64,000 bases of DNA from SIG587 sp045531585 (GCA_045531585.1 JAZSEH010000018.1:4540-68539); one strand, 5' to 3'. Shown: positions 8,530 to 17,561, counted from the first letter of the stretch. A program made the numbers and translations. Notes: generated by a model from the letters alone, not told the origin.

Positions 8530-9094
8530 AGCTTACCTCGGGAACGTTCTGAGCATCCGCATCGGCCTCAAAGAAATCAGCCTTTTCAAAGCCGAACATT
8601 CCGGCAATGATATTTTTGGGGAATTTACGGATGGAGGAATTATAGTCCTGAACCGCTTCGTTATAGGTCTTTCTCTCCTGAGCTATACGGTTTTCACTGC
8701 CTGCAAGCTCATCCTGCAGGGCAATAAAGTTTTGGTTAGCCTTTAACTGAGGATAATTTTCAACCACAACAAGAAGTCTTGAAAGGGCTGAATCAAGGGC
8801 TGCATTTGCCTCCCCTGCTTCCTCAACAGTTTTAGCACCGCTAAGTGCAGCGCGCGCATCGGCAATGGCGGTATATACCTCCTCCTCGTGGGCGGCATAG
8901 CCCTTAACGGTGTTAACAAGGTTGGGTATTAAATCGCTTCTGCGCTGAAGTACGTTTTGCACCTGAGCAAACTGACTGTCCACCGCAGTTTGCTTTTCAA
9001 CAAGGCCGTTATAAGAGCCTACAATGGACGAAATAAGAATGATAACAACAAGGGCAATAACGCCTAAGATTATCCATAATTTTTTATTTTTCAT
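8522..9094 (-). CDS. lemA: LemA family protein
   Basis: The 190-residue product has a short cytoplasmic start, one membrane helix (about residues 7-26) and a helical-bundle domain. The domain contains the LemA signatures YNGLVEKQTAVDSQFAQVQN, LQRRSDLIPNLVNTVKGYA and FPKNIIAGMFGFEKADFFEA. LemA proteins are membrane-anchored helical bundles whose biochemical role is not established. The ATG follows a GGAGAAA site. Its last codons overlap the TPM gene, and it is 15 bases downstream of proS, so it is co-transcribed with both. Confidence 0.95.
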   Translation of the reverse strand: MKNKKLWIILGVIALVVIILISSIVGSYNGLVEKQTAVDSQFAQVQNVLQRRSDLIPNLVNTVKGYAAHEEEVYTAIADARAALSGAKTVEEAGEANAALDSALSRLLVVVENYPQLKANQNFIALQDELAGSENRIAQERKTYNEAVQDYNSSIRKFPKNIIAGMFGFEKADFFEADADAQNVPEVSFD

Positions 9095-9109
9095 AAAGAT
9101 TTCTCCTTT

Positions 9110-10546
9110 TTAATATGCCTTACCCCAATAAAGCATATGCTTTGCAGGCTTACCGCAGCAAACGCAGGTTCCTGTAATTTCCTCCTGCTCAAAGGGGATA
9201 CAGCGTGAAGATATGCCTGCAACCTCCTTAAGCTTTTCCTCGCACTGGCGGTCCTCACACCACATTGCGCGGATAAAGCCGGGCTTGTTTTCGGCAATTT
9301 CTATAAGCTCTTCCATATTATGTGCATCATAGGTCATTTCATTCCTATGGTTGAGCGCTTTGTTATAAAGACCGTCACGAACGGCATCAAGAAGCTTTGG
9401 AATTTCGGTCTCAAGTTCATCCAGCTTAACAATTGTTTTTTCTCTGTTATCACGGCGAACAACAACGCAGCAGCCGTTTTCAATATCACGGGGACCGATT
9501 TCAATTCTCAGGGGAACGCCCTTCATTTCATACTCCGCAAACTTCCAGCCGGGGGACTGCTCGGAAAGGTCAATTTTTGCACGGCAATACTTTTTAAGTC
9601 CCTCATAAACCTGTGTTGCCTTTTCGGTAACGCCTTCTTTGTGGGCGGCAATGGGAACAACCACTACCTGAACGGGGGCAACTGCAGGAGGCAGTACAAG
9701 GCCGTTATCGTCACCGTGGGTCATAATTATTGCGCCGATTAAACGGGTGGAAACACCCCAAGAGGTCTGGAAGGGTGTGGAAAGCTTATTATCCTTATTG
9801 GCAAACTGTATACCGAAGGCTTTGGCAAAGCCATCGCCAAAGTAGTGTGAGGTGCCGCTCTGCAAAGCCTTACCGTCGTGCATCATAGCCTCGATAGTAT
9901 AGGTATCCTCAGCACCTGCAAAACGCTCCTTCTCGGTTTTAACCCCCTTAATTACGGGGATTGCAAGATATTTTTCTGCAAACTCGGCATAAATGTTAAG
10001 CATCTGCACGGTTTCCTGTCTTGCCTCAGCCTCGGTAGCGTGGATGGTGTGACCCTCCTGCCAATGGAACTCACGGGAGCGAAGGAAGGGGCGTGTGGTT
10101 TTTTCCCAACGAACAACGCTGCACCACTGGTTATAAAGCTTAGGTAAATCACGCCAGGAATGAATTATATTTTTATAATGGTCACAGAAAAGGGTTTCGG
10201 AGGTGGGGCGCACACACATACGCTCCTCCAGTTTTTCATTACCGCCGTGGGTTATCCAGGCGGCCTCGGGAGCGAAGCCCTCAACGTGGTCCTTTTCTAT
10301 CTGTAAAAGACTTTCAGGAATAAACATAGGCATAGAAACATTCTCGTGCCCTGTCTCTTTAAACATACCGTCAAGTATCTTCTGAATATTCTCCCAGATA
10401 GCCCAACCGTAGGGACGGATAATCATACAGCCCTTAACTGAGGAATAATCCATAAGCTCCGCCTTAGATACCACGTCGGTATACCATTTCGCAAAATCCT
10501 CATCCATACTTGTAATGGATTTTACCATTTTTTCATTGTTAGCCAT
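9110..10546 (-). CDS. proS: Prolyl-tRNA synthetase, eukaryote/archaeal-like type
   Basis: The 478-residue product is the short ProRS type without the bacterial editing insertion. Class II motifs are seen as GCMIIRPYGWAIWENIQ, RPTSETLFCDHYK and RSREFHWQEGHTIHAT; the anticodon-binding domain (KYCRAKIDLSEQ) and a zinc-binding C-terminal domain ending KHMLYWGKAY follow. The start at 10546 (MANNEK) is chosen because a GGTGA site lies 5 bases upstream. The in-frame TTG at 10558 would coincide with the expected RNA start from the promoter at 10564-10592. This enzyme type occurs in many Firmicutes beside or instead of the bacterial form. It heads an operon with lemA, TPM and alaS. Confidence 0.97.
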   Translation of the reverse strand: MANNEKMVKSITSMDEDFAKWYTDVVSKAELMDYSSVKGCMIIRPYGWAIWENIQKILDGMFKETGHENVSMPMFIPESLLQIEKDHVEGFAPEAAWITHGGNEKLEERMCVRPTSETLFCDHYKNIIHSWRDLPKLYNQWCSVVRWEKTTRPFLRSREFHWQEGHTIHATEAEARQETVQMLNIYAEFAEKYLAIPVIKGVKTEKERFAGAEDTYTIEAMMHDGKALQSGTSHYFGDGFAKAFGIQFANKDNKLSTPFQTSWGVSTRLIGAIIMTHGDDNGLVLPPAVAPVQVVVVPIAAHKEGVTEKATQVYEGLKKYCRAKIDLSEQSPGWKFAEYEMKGVPLRIEIGPRDIENGCCVVVRRDNREKTIVKLDELETEIPKLLDAVRDGLYNKALNHRNEMTYDAHNMEELIEIAENKPGFIRAMWCEDRQCEEKLKEVAGISSRCIPFEQEEITGTCVCCGKPAKHMLYWGKAY

Positions 10547-10563
10547 TTTCATCACCAAACATT

Positions 10564-10592
10564 ATTATATTTTAATTTCCATATTTTTTCAA
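10564..10592 (-). promoter_or_regulatory. Sigma-A promoter for proS operon
   Basis: Minus-strand TTGAAA (10587-10592) and TATAAT (10564-10569) are 17 bases apart. The -35 overlaps the pheA stop codon, and the expected start point leaves only about 10 leader bases before the proS ATG. No terminator separates it from pheA. Confidence 0.75.
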
Positions 10593-11725
10593 TGATTATT
10601 TAATTCAATTTCCTTATAGTTTCCAAGGAAGGTAAAATCGGGAAGCTCAGCCTGAAGGGTAGATACCAGAGAAATGGTCTGGCGGTCATTCATATTGCCT
10701 GAGAAATCCAGATAAAACTCATACTCAAACCTACCGTTTCTTGCCGTTCGCGACTCAATTTTAGTAAGATTAAGGCCCTTAAGAGCAAAGCGGTTAAGTA
10801 TCCTATACAGGGAGCCTGTAACGTGAGGCAGGGTAAACACAACGCTTACCTTATTGCTGTCATCAGGAATAATAAGCTCCTTTGATATGGTTATAAACCG
10901 TGTGGAGTTTGCCTTAACGGTTTGAATATCGTGAGCCAGCACCTCAAGCCCAAAGGACTGTGCCGCCTGAACCGAGGCAATTGCACCTACAGTTTTATCC
11001 CCTTTCTCTGCAACCATCTTTGCCGCAAGGGCTGTGTTGCTGTACTGAACGGGGGTAAAACCGTGTTCCTTTATGAATTTATCGCTTTGATTTAGCGCCT
11101 GCGGGTGGGAGTATACGGTTTTTATGTCCTCAATACTGCTGCCTTTAACACCTAAAAGGTTTTCGTTTACCTTAAGGGCCGCCGCTGCAACTATGTAGTG
11201 GCGGTATTTAAGTATCAGGTCATAAACCTCCTGTACCGAGCCTGCGTTGGAGTTTTCCACAGGTACTACGCCATAGGTGGCCTCACCATTTTCAACCGCC
11301 CTAAATACATCGGCAAAATTTCCGTAAAAACGGATGTCACCTTTGGGGAACAAATTACTTGCGGCCATATGTGAAAAGGCACCCTGTGTGCCCTGACAGG
11401 CAATTACTGTGTCACTTTTAAGGTCGCTTTTAGCGTGGACAATAGTTCCTGCAAGGTCGTGATGGGAAACCATTTCATTTTGCTGAAGCTCACGGCTGGT
11501 GCCCATTATCTCACGGTAAACTGCGGCAATGTAGCTGCCGTGCTCACCCCCTGCCTTCATAACGCTTTCTATTATCTGCTCTTCCCTTGCGGTATTAAGT
11601 ATGGGCAGATTATTAGCCTTTTTATATTCCGCAACGGCTAAGGAGCAATCAAATCTTTCCTTTAGCAGAGGGACAAGCTTAGCATCAATATCATCAATTT
11701 TTACCCTAATATCTTTAAGCTCCAT
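10589..11725 (-). CDS. pheA: Chorismate mutase / prephenate dehydratase (P-protein)
   Basis: A 378-residue bifunctional enzyme. The N-terminal AroQ-type chorismate mutase helix (about residues 1-85, MELKDIRVKIDDIDAKLVPLLKER...) is followed by prephenate dehydratase (about 105-285, with CQGTQGAFSHMAA, VPVENSNAGSVQEVYD, NSTRFITI). A C-terminal ACT domain (about 295-370) contains IESRTARNGRFEYEFYLDF, where most homologues read ESRP. It converts chorismate to phenylpyruvate for phenylalanine synthesis; the ACT domain normally gives feedback inhibition by phenylalanine. Its ATG overlaps the aroC stop (TAATG). As the last gene of the aro operon it shows that phenylalanine is one output; no tyrA is present here. 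Confidence 0.96.
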   Translation of the reverse strand: MELKDIRVKIDDIDAKLVPLLKERFDCSLAVAEYKKANNLPILNTAREEQIIESVMKAGGEHGSYIAAVYREIMGTSRELQQNEMVSHHDLAGTIVHAKSDLKSDTVIACQGTQGAFSHMAASNLFPKGDIRFYGNFADVFRAVENGEATYGVVPVENSNAGSVQEVYDLILKYRHYIVAAAALKVNENLLGVKGSSIEDIKTVYSHPQALNQSDKFIKEHGFTPVQYSNTALAAKMVAEKGDKTVGAIASVQAAQSFGLEVLAHDIQTVKANSTRFITISKELIIPDDSNKVSVVFTLPHVTGSLYRILNRFALKGLNLTKIESRTARNGRFEYEFYLDFSGNMNDRQTISLVSTLQAELPDFTFLGNYKEIELNNH

Positions 11726-12813
11726 TATAGCCTTCCCTCCTGTGCAAGAAGATCAAGAACGGCCACGCTGAGCATTGCCTCAAGGGCGGGCAGAGCTCTT
11801 GGAACTATGCAGGGGTCGTGTCTGCCCTCAATTATAAGCTGAGCATCCTCCCCTGTTTTAAGGTTGACCGTTTGCTGCGGCTTTGATATGGACGGGGTGG
11901 GCTTAAGAGCCACCTTTATGATAAGGGGCATTGAATTGGTTATGCCGCCGCAAATACCTCCGCAATGGTTGGTTTTGGTTTTAACGGTATTTTCACCGTA
12001 ATACATTTCATCGTTAGCCTGACTTCCTCTCATTGCGCCGAAGTCAAAGCCCTCACCAAAGGCTACGGCCTTTACTGCAGGTATGCCGTAAAGTGCCGAG
12101 GCTATTATATTTTCAACACCTGCAAACATAGGATTTCCAAGACCTGCAGGAAGACCCGTTACGGCAAGCTCAACAATACCGCCTACGCTGTCCCCATCAA
12201 GCCTTGCGGCCTCAATTTCCCGACGCATAGCTTCTTCTTTTTCAGGGCTGTTTAATGAAAACAGACTGCCTGACAGCCTCTCAAGCTCATCACCTGAAAC
12301 CTTAACGGCATCAAAAGGAGTATCGCAAACGCTACCAATTTGGGCAATGTGCCCACCAACAGTTATCCCTTTATTTTTAAGAATACTGCGGCATACAGTT
12401 CCTGCGGCAACTATGGGCGCAGTAAGTCTCCCTGAAAAGTGACCGCCGCCGCGAATATCATTAAAGCCTGAATACTTAACGTATGCAGGATAATCGCTGT
12501 GGGATGGCCTTGGGCAGGCAGCTAAATTATCGTAATTTTTCGACCTTGTATCGTTATTTCGAATTATAAGGGCAAGGGGAGCGCCTGTGGTTTTACCGTC
12601 AAGCACACCTGATAAAAATTCAGGTATATCCGCTTCCTTTCTTGTGGTAGCGGTTTTATCCTTGCCGGGTGCACGGCGTGCGCCCTGTGCGGCAATATCA
12701 TCATAGGGTATTTGCGCCCCTGCAGGCAGACCCGTAAGCACGGCGCCTATAGCAGCACCGTGGCTTTCGCCAAAAATATCAAGGCTTATTTTACTGCCGA
12801 ACCTAGAGTTCAT
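11725..12813 (-). CDS. aroC: Chorismate synthase
   Basis: The 362-residue product matches the family length. Signatures are GESHGAAIGAVLTGLPAG (residues 16-33), RGGGHFSGRLTAP (near 120), GDSVGGIVE (near 200), GSQANDEMYY and GRHDPCIVPRALPALEAM (near 340), covering FMN and substrate-binding regions. It removes phosphate from EPSP to give chorismate using reduced FMN. The start lies inside the 3' end of aroA (11-base overlap) and its stop overlaps pheA, so the three genes are tightly coupled. Confidence 0.98.
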   Translation of the reverse strand: MNSRFGSKISLDIFGESHGAAIGAVLTGLPAGAQIPYDDIAAQGARRAPGKDKTATTRKEADIPEFLSGVLDGKTTGAPLALIIRNNDTRSKNYDNLAACPRPSHSDYPAYVKYSGFNDIRGGGHFSGRLTAPIVAAGTVCRSILKNKGITVGGHIAQIGSVCDTPFDAVKVSGDELERLSGSLFSLNSPEKEEAMRREIEAARLDGDSVGGIVELAVTGLPAGLGNPMFAGVENIIASALYGIPAVKAVAFGEGFDFGAMRGSQANDEMYYGENTVKTKTNHCGGICGGITNSMPLIIKVALKPTPSISKPQQTVNLKTGEDAQLIIEGRHDPCIVPRALPALEAMLSVAVLDLLAQEGRL

Positions 12814-14053
12814 TTACTATTCCTCCGATTTTGCGAAGATCCTTATAAAATTCGGGGTAGGATTTTTCTACCGCACCTGCGAAGCTTATATCACTTTCCC
12901 CTTGCGCATAACAGGCCGCAACGGCAAAGGCCATTACTATGCGGTGGTCGTTAGCACCGTCAATACTTCCTGCCTTTACTGTGCCCCCGTTTATTGTAAT
13001 TGTATCAGCCGTTTGGATTACGTCAACACCCATAGCAGTGAGGGCGTTACAAACGGTTTCTATTCTGTCACTTTCCTTGAGCCTGAGTCTTGCGGCGCCT
13101 GTAATTTTTGTTGTGCCCTTGGCAAAGGCCGCCGTTGCGGCAATGGCAGGCACCATATCGGGTATCTGCTCCACGTTAACCTCAATACCGCGAAGCACAC
13201 CCTTCCTTACAAACAAGGTGTTGTTAAGGGTAGAAAGCTCAGCGCCAAAGGCGGCAAAAACGTCAAGGGCCGCCATATCGCCCTGAGTGGAGGCAAAATT
13301 AAGTCCCTCTATTGCCACCTCACCGCCAATGGCCGCCGCCGACATAAAGAACGCCGCCGCAGACCAATCAGCCTCAATTTTTATATCACGGGCGATATAT
13401 TTCTGACCGCCCTTTACAAAATATCCCGTATCGGTTTTTTGAACCCTTACGCCAAAGGCAGACATAACGTCAACCGTCATATCAACGTAAGCTGCCGATT
13501 CCAAGGTACCCTTAATATTCACCGTAACGTCATTTCCCATTAGTGGTGCGGCAAGAAGTATACCGCTTATGTACTGGGAGCTTACGTTACCGGGAACCGT
13601 AAAGACCTCTCCCTTAAAGCGGCCGCTTATATCCATAGGCAGTTGGTCGCTGTTTACCTTAACTCCGTTTTCACGCAGAACGTCACACAACACCGAAAAG
13701 GGACGCTGTGGCAGCCTCCCCTCGCCTATAAACTGAGCGTTTATTCCAAGGGCGGCAACCACGGGAATGAGAAACCGTGCGGTAGAGCCTGACTCAAAGC
13801 AGTTAAGCTTAACACCGTTTTGCCATTTACCCGTTGTTACGGTATAGCCGTTTTCGTCAGCGCTTATCTGCGCACCCATTGTACGAAGTGTGCCTACCGT
13901 GGCATTTATATCACGGGAGGTGCAAAAGGGACGGATAACGCTTTTGCCCTGAGCCAAGGCGGCACAAATAAGTACGCGGTGTGCCACACTTTTGGAGGGA
14001 GGAAGCTGAACCTTACCCGAAAGGGTGTGTGGTGTTATTTTAACACTATTCAT
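12803..14053 (-). CDS. aroA: 5-enolpyruvylshikimate-3-phosphate synthase
   Basis: A 416-residue EPSP synthase. The substrate-binding LPPSKSVAHRVLICAAL lies near residue 18, ESGSTARFLIPVVAALG near 87, SSQYISGILLAAPL near 155, and RLKESDRIE with DHRIVMAFAVAA toward the C-terminus. It joins PEP to shikimate-3-phosphate. The glyphosate-region glycine of the usual NAGTAxR motif corresponds to the serine of ESGSTARF, as in the class II-like enzymes of several Firmicutes; reduced glyphosate sensitivity is therefore possible but only inferred. It starts 3 bases after aroB and overlaps aroC. Confidence 0.97.
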   Translation of the reverse strand: MNSVKITPHTLSGKVQLPPSKSVAHRVLICAALAQGKSVIRPFCTSRDINATVGTLRTMGAQISADENGYTVTTGKWQNGVKLNCFESGSTARFLIPVVAALGINAQFIGEGRLPQRPFSVLCDVLRENGVKVNSDQLPMDISGRFKGEVFTVPGNVSSQYISGILLAAPLMGNDVTVNIKGTLESAAYVDMTVDVMSAFGVRVQKTDTGYFVKGGQKYIARDIKIEADWSAAAFFMSAAAIGGEVAIEGLNFASTQGDMAALDVFAAFGAELSTLNNTLFVRKGVLRGIEVNVEQIPDMVPAIAATAAFAKGTTKITGAARLRLKESDRIETVCNALTAMGVDVIQTADTITINGGTVKAGSIDGANDHRIVMAFAVAACYAQGESDISFAGAVEKSYPEFYKDLRKIGGIVNEL

Positions 14054-14056
14054 TTT

Positions 14057-15106
14057 TCACACTCCAAAAAAAGCTTCAAGGTCATCAACGGGTATTTTAT
14101 GGGTATACGCCTCACCTATACGGTGGAGCAATACAAGATTTATATCCTTTACGGTGGATTTTTTATCCCTGCGGCACAGCTTTAAAAGCTCATCAAGGGG
14201 AGCATCCACCTGAGTTTTAAGGCCAAAATCACACAGCAGGTCTTTAATTCTTTGGGCTGTACCTTCCTCAGTAAGGCCGTTTTTCTCAGAAGCCTCTGTT
14301 ATCATAAGCATACCAACTCCCACAGCCTCGCCGTGGGTTATACCGCGAAAGTTATAATAAAGCTCAATAGCGTGGGCCAGGGTATGACCGAAATTCAGGT
14401 GCATACGCTCCCCTTTTTCACGGAAATCATTTTCCACAACTATACGCTTAATATCTACGCAGGAGCATATAACGTCCTCCAGGCGTTGCTGGGCATCGGG
14501 AGTGCTAAGGGCATTAAAAAGCTTTTCACTTCTTATTGCGCCTGCCTTTATTATCTCACCCATACCGTCACAGAAAAATTCACTTGGCAGGGTGTCAAGG
14601 GTGGCAGTATCAATAAGCACAAGGCGCGGATTATGAAATGCACCAACAAGATTTTTGCCATAGGAGGTATCACAGCCTGTTTTACCGCCTACGGAGGAAT
14701 CTACCTGAGATAACAGTGAAGTGGGTATCTGAATAAAATCAATACCACGCAGATATATGGCCGCGGCAAAGCCTGCCATATCACCTGTAACACCGCCGCC
14801 TACCGCAATTACCAGATCCTTACGGGAAAGGCCGAAGCGGCTCATGGCATCCAGCATATTTTCAACCGTTTTAAGGTTTTTGTTTTCCTCCCCTGCAGGG
14901 AAGGTAAACAGCGACGTGTCATAACCCTCCTTTTCAAGGGCAAAAAGTATTTTCTTTGCATAAAGGGGCGCCACGTTGCTATCTGTTATAACAAGTATTT
15001 TTTCAGCCTGTGTGACCTGCTTTATATATTCACAGCAGTTATCCAAAATATCCCTTTCAATAAGGATATCATAGGGCTTTTCGGCGCCTACCGTCATTTT
15101 AAGCAT
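14057..15106 (-). CDS. aroB: 3-dehydroquinate synthase
   Basis: The 349-residue product has the NAD-binding region DLVIAVGGGVTGDMAGFAAA (about residues 101-120), the LRGIDFIQIPTSLLSQVDSSVGGKTG segment split over residues 124-149, and the zinc-ligand region LNFGHTLAHAIE (near 240) with HGEAVGVGM. It converts DAHP to 3-dehydroquinate in the cytoplasm. The coding region begins 11 bases after the DAHP synthase stop and ends 3 bases before aroA. Nothing unusual is seen. Confidence 0.98.
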   Translation of the reverse strand: MLKMTVGAEKPYDILIERDILDNCCEYIKQVTQAEKILVITDSNVAPLYAKKILFALEKEGYDTSLFTFPAGEENKNLKTVENMLDAMSRFGLSRKDLVIAVGGGVTGDMAGFAAAIYLRGIDFIQIPTSLLSQVDSSVGGKTGCDTSYGKNLVGAFHNPRLVLIDTATLDTLPSEFFCDGMGEIIKAGAIRSEKLFNALSTPDAQQRLEDVICSCVDIKRIVVENDFREKGERMHLNFGHTLAHAIELYYNFRGITHGEAVGVGMLMITEASEKNGLTEEGTAQRIKDLLCDFGLKTQVDAPLDELLKLCRRDKKSTVKDINLVLLHRIGEAYTHKIPVDDLEAFFGV

Positions 15107-15117
15107 AGGGAAAACTC

Positions 15118-16119
15118 CTAAACGTTAGATTTCAGAGCATTTAATTTCTTTGCAAGGTTATCAAATGCAGCGGGTGTTATGGACTGAGCACCGTCACAAA
15201 GGGCGTGTGCAGGGTCGTTATGTACCTCGATTATAAGACCGTCTGCTCCTGCGGCAACTGCGGCGAGACACAAGGGCTCAACCAACCAGGATATACCGCC
15301 TGAATGGCTGGGGTCAACCACTACAGGAAGGTGAGACAGCTTTTTGAAAATGGGAATAGCCGAAATATCAAGAGTATTTCTGGTGTAGGTTTCAAAGGAG
15401 CGTATTCCGCGCTCACAAAGGATAACCTGCTCATTACCTTGACTCATTATATATTCGGCACTCATAAGGGTTTCCTCAATGGTATTGGCAAGACCGCGCT
15501 TTAAAAGAATAGGCTTGTTAAGCTTTCCAAGCTCCTTTAAAAGCTCAAAGTTCTGCATATTACGAGCACCAACCTGAATGACGTCTACGTTTTCGAATAA
15601 ATCAAGGTGGGAAACGCTCATTATCTCGGTAACAATAGGCAGACCCGTTTCCTTTTTGGCCTCAAGAAGAAGGTCAATTCCCTGACCTCGAAGACCCTGG
15701 AAGGCATAGGGAGAGGTGCGGGGCTTGAAGGCACCGCCACGAAGAAGTGAAGCGCCGCTTTCCTTAACAGCTTTTGCAACGCCGGTTATCTGAGCCTCAC
15801 TCTCCACAGAGCAGGGGCCTGCAATAAGGGTAAGTCCCCCACCGCCTATGGTGGCATTACCAACGGTTATTTTGGTATCATTGGGATGGAAAGCGCGGTT
15901 TGCCTTTTTATAGGGCTCCTGAACACGCTTAACGCTTTCAACTATCTCCTTAGCCTCGATGGCCTCGGAATCCACAAGGTGGGTATCGCCAAGCAGACCC
16001 AAAACTGTGGAATGTGTACCGTACCAGGTATTTACCTGTATATCATATTTTTCAGTGAGCTGATTTGAAAAGACCTGTATCTGCTCATCTGTTACGTTTG
16101 ATTTTAAAACTATAATCAT
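15118..16119 (-). CDS. aroF: DAHP synthase, type I-beta with N-terminal regulatory domain
   Basis: The 333-residue product has an N-terminal ferredoxin-like domain of about 70 residues (MIIVLKSNVTDEQIQVFSNQ...), as in the Thermotoga-type allosteric enzymes. The aldolase-like barrel follows: LIAGPCSVESEAQITGVA, LRGGAFKPRTSPYAFQGL, IQVGARNMQNFELLKELG, KPILLKRG and VVVDPSHSGG. It condenses erythrose-4-phosphate with PEP, the entry step of the shikimate pathway. The N-terminal domain suggests feedback control by an aromatic product. A GGAGG site precedes the ATG. The gene has its own promoter in the 45-base gap after aroK. Confidence 0.97.
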   Translation of the reverse strand: MIIVLKSNVTDEQIQVFSNQLTEKYDIQVNTWYGTHSTVLGLLGDTHLVDSEAIEAKEIVESVKRVQEPYKKANRAFHPNDTKITVGNATIGGGGLTLIAGPCSVESEAQITGVAKAVKESGASLLRGGAFKPRTSPYAFQGLRGQGIDLLLEAKKETGLPIVTEIMSVSHLDLFENVDVIQVGARNMQNFELLKELGKLNKPILLKRGLANTIEETLMSAEYIMSQGNEQVILCERGIRSFETYTRNTLDISAIPIFKKLSHLPVVVDPSHSGGISWLVEPLCLAAVAAGADGLIIEVHNDPAHALCDGAQSITPAAFDNLAKKLNALKSNV

Positions 16120-16143
16120 ATTTAGGACCTCCGTATCTAATTG

Positions 16144-16172
16144 ATTATACTATATTTTACCTAATTATTCAA
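16144..16172 (-). promoter_or_regulatory. Internal promoter in front of DAHP synthase
   Basis: On the minus strand TTGAAT (16167-16172) and TATAAT (16144-16149) are 17 bases apart; the -35 region overlaps the aroK stop codon. The expected RNA start leaves about 18-20 leader bases before the DAHP synthase ATG. Confidence 0.6.
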
Positions 16173-16674
16173 GGTTGTTCTTTGCCAAAAGCACGGTTTT
16201 TGCAAGGTTTTTTGCATCATCCGCGGCATTTAAAGTAAGTTTTGCCACGCTTTTATATATGGGCCCGCGCAAAGCAAGCAATTCCTTAACCCTTTGCTCC
16301 TTATCCGCACCCTGTAAAAGAGGACGGGTGGTATCACCCTCAAGGCGGGAAATAACGGTCTGAGCGTCCACCTCAAGATAAACTGTAAGGCCCTTTTCAA
16401 AAAGTGACTTGTCCTCACAGAATATTGGCAGACCGCCACCTGTGGAAATTATCCTTTCCTCCCCGCCTTCCAGCAGCTCACAAAGAACCTGTTCTTCGGT
16501 TTTGCGAAACTGTGCCTCGCCGTATTTTTCGAAAAACTGCGAAACGGTTATGCCGAACTTTTCCTCAATATAAGCGTCGGTATCTACAAGGGGAAGACCC
16601 GATAGCTCACTTATAGCCCTACCTACCGTGGATTTTCCGCAGCCCATAAAGCCTATTAAAATTATATTTTTCAC
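16165..16674 (-). CDS. aroK: Shikimate kinase
   Basis: The 169-residue product has the P-loop GFMGCGKSTVGRAI (residues 8-21), the shikimate-binding DTDAYIEEKFG with its aspartate near 32, FRKTEEQVL with the conserved Arg-Glu region (near 56), STGGGLPIF (near 77) and the lid segment GDTTRPLLQG with its arginine near 117. It phosphorylates shikimate with ATP. The start overlaps the aroE stop by 4 bases. Length and motifs are normal. Confidence 0.97.
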   Translation of the reverse strand: MKNIILIGFMGCGKSTVGRAISELSGLPLVDTDAYIEEKFGITVSQFFEKYGEAQFRKTEEQVLCELLEGGEERIISTGGGLPIFCEDKSLFEKGLTVYLEVDAQTVISRLEGDTTRPLLQGADKEQRVKELLALRGPIYKSVAKLTLNAADDAKNLAKTVLLAKNNLE

Positions 16675-17504
16675 CTTTTCATCAACTCCTGTGCGGTAAG
16701 GGTAACCACCCCTTCAAGCTGCTCCCTTGAAAACTGCACACCGCACAATATTGTCTGTGCCTGAGCCGCCTGACAAACAAGCATTGCAAGCCCATTGGCG
16801 CAGGGTACTCCCTGCTGCTTTGCATATTTAAGCACAAGGGTTTCAAGGGGGTTATAAATGGTATCAAACACGTTTCCCATAAGGGCAACCTGCTTTTTAG
16901 TTAAGGGGGAAGCATCACAGCTCGGATACATACCAATGGGGGTTGCGTTTACAAATAAATCGTATTTCTTGCTAATCTCGTTAACCTCAATAACAGGAAC
17001 GGTAATGCCCGTTGCTTTTTTAAGCTCCTGTGTAAGGGGGATTGCCCTTTCCCTGCTACCCTGACGGGTACAGATGGTAAGTGAACAGCCCATACGCAGC
17101 GTTTCAAAGGCTATGGTTCTTGCAACACCGCCGTAGCCGTACATAAGAACGCTTCCCTTAAGAGGAATATTATTGAACTCAAGGCCGCTTAAATAGCCGT
17201 ATGCATCGGTATTAAAGCCCGAAAGGCTGCCGTTTTCGGTTTTTACGGTGTTTACCGCACCAAATCGGGTTGCAGCGGCATCCATAGAAGCTAAATATTT
17301 TATTATGTTTTGTTTATGAGGTATGGTGATATTAAAGCCGTCAAGCTTTTTAAGGGTATCTATATGCTTTGAAAATTCCTCCACAGGGAAGGAGTAAAGG
17401 GAATAATCGGCATCTATCCCGTTAACCTCAAAAAGGCGCGCCTGAATAAATGGCGACATAGTATGGGTAAGAGGATAGCCTATAAGGCCGAAATGTTTTT
17501 TCAT
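16671..17504 (-). CDS. aroE: Shikimate dehydrogenase
   Basis: The 277-residue product contains GYPLTHTMSPFIQ at the N-terminus, the shikimate-binding GFNITIPHKQN with catalytic lysine (near 65), NTDAYGYLSGL with catalytic aspartate (near 100) and the NADP-binding GYGGVARTIAFET (near 125). It reduces 3-dehydroshikimate to shikimate. I start at the ATG at 17504 (MKKHFGL) because GGTGG, which includes an in-frame GTG at 17513, forms the ribosome site 5 bases upstream. It is the first gene of the aro operon and is divergent from acpP. Confidence 0.97.
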   Translation of the reverse strand: MKKHFGLIGYPLTHTMSPFIQARLFEVNGIDADYSLYSFPVEEFSKHIDTLKKLDGFNITIPHKQNIIKYLASMDAAATRFGAVNTVKTENGSLSGFNTDAYGYLSGLEFNNIPLKGSVLMYGYGGVARTIAFETLRMGCSLTICTRQGSRERAIPLTQELKKATGITVPVIEVNEISKKYDLFVNATPIGMYPSCDASPLTKKQVALMGNVFDTIYNPLETLVLKYAKQQGVPCANGLAMLVCQAAQAQTILCGVQFSREQLEGVVTLTAQELMKR

Positions 17505-17532
17505 AAATACCACCGCTTTTAAAATTTCGATA

Positions 17533-17561
17533 TTGACAAATATGTGATTTTATTTTATTAT
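17533..17561 (+). promoter_or_regulatory. Upstream promoter of acpP
   Basis: TTGACA (17533-17538) and TATTAT (17556-17561) have 17-base spacing on the plus strand. This is the first of two tandem sigma-A promoters ahead of acpP. Confidence 0.65.

Noticed and set aside
12902..13543. Plus-strand open frame of 213 codons opposite aroA
   Set aside because: Antisense shadow; low-complexity Cys/His/Arg-rich translation typical of reversed coding sequence.
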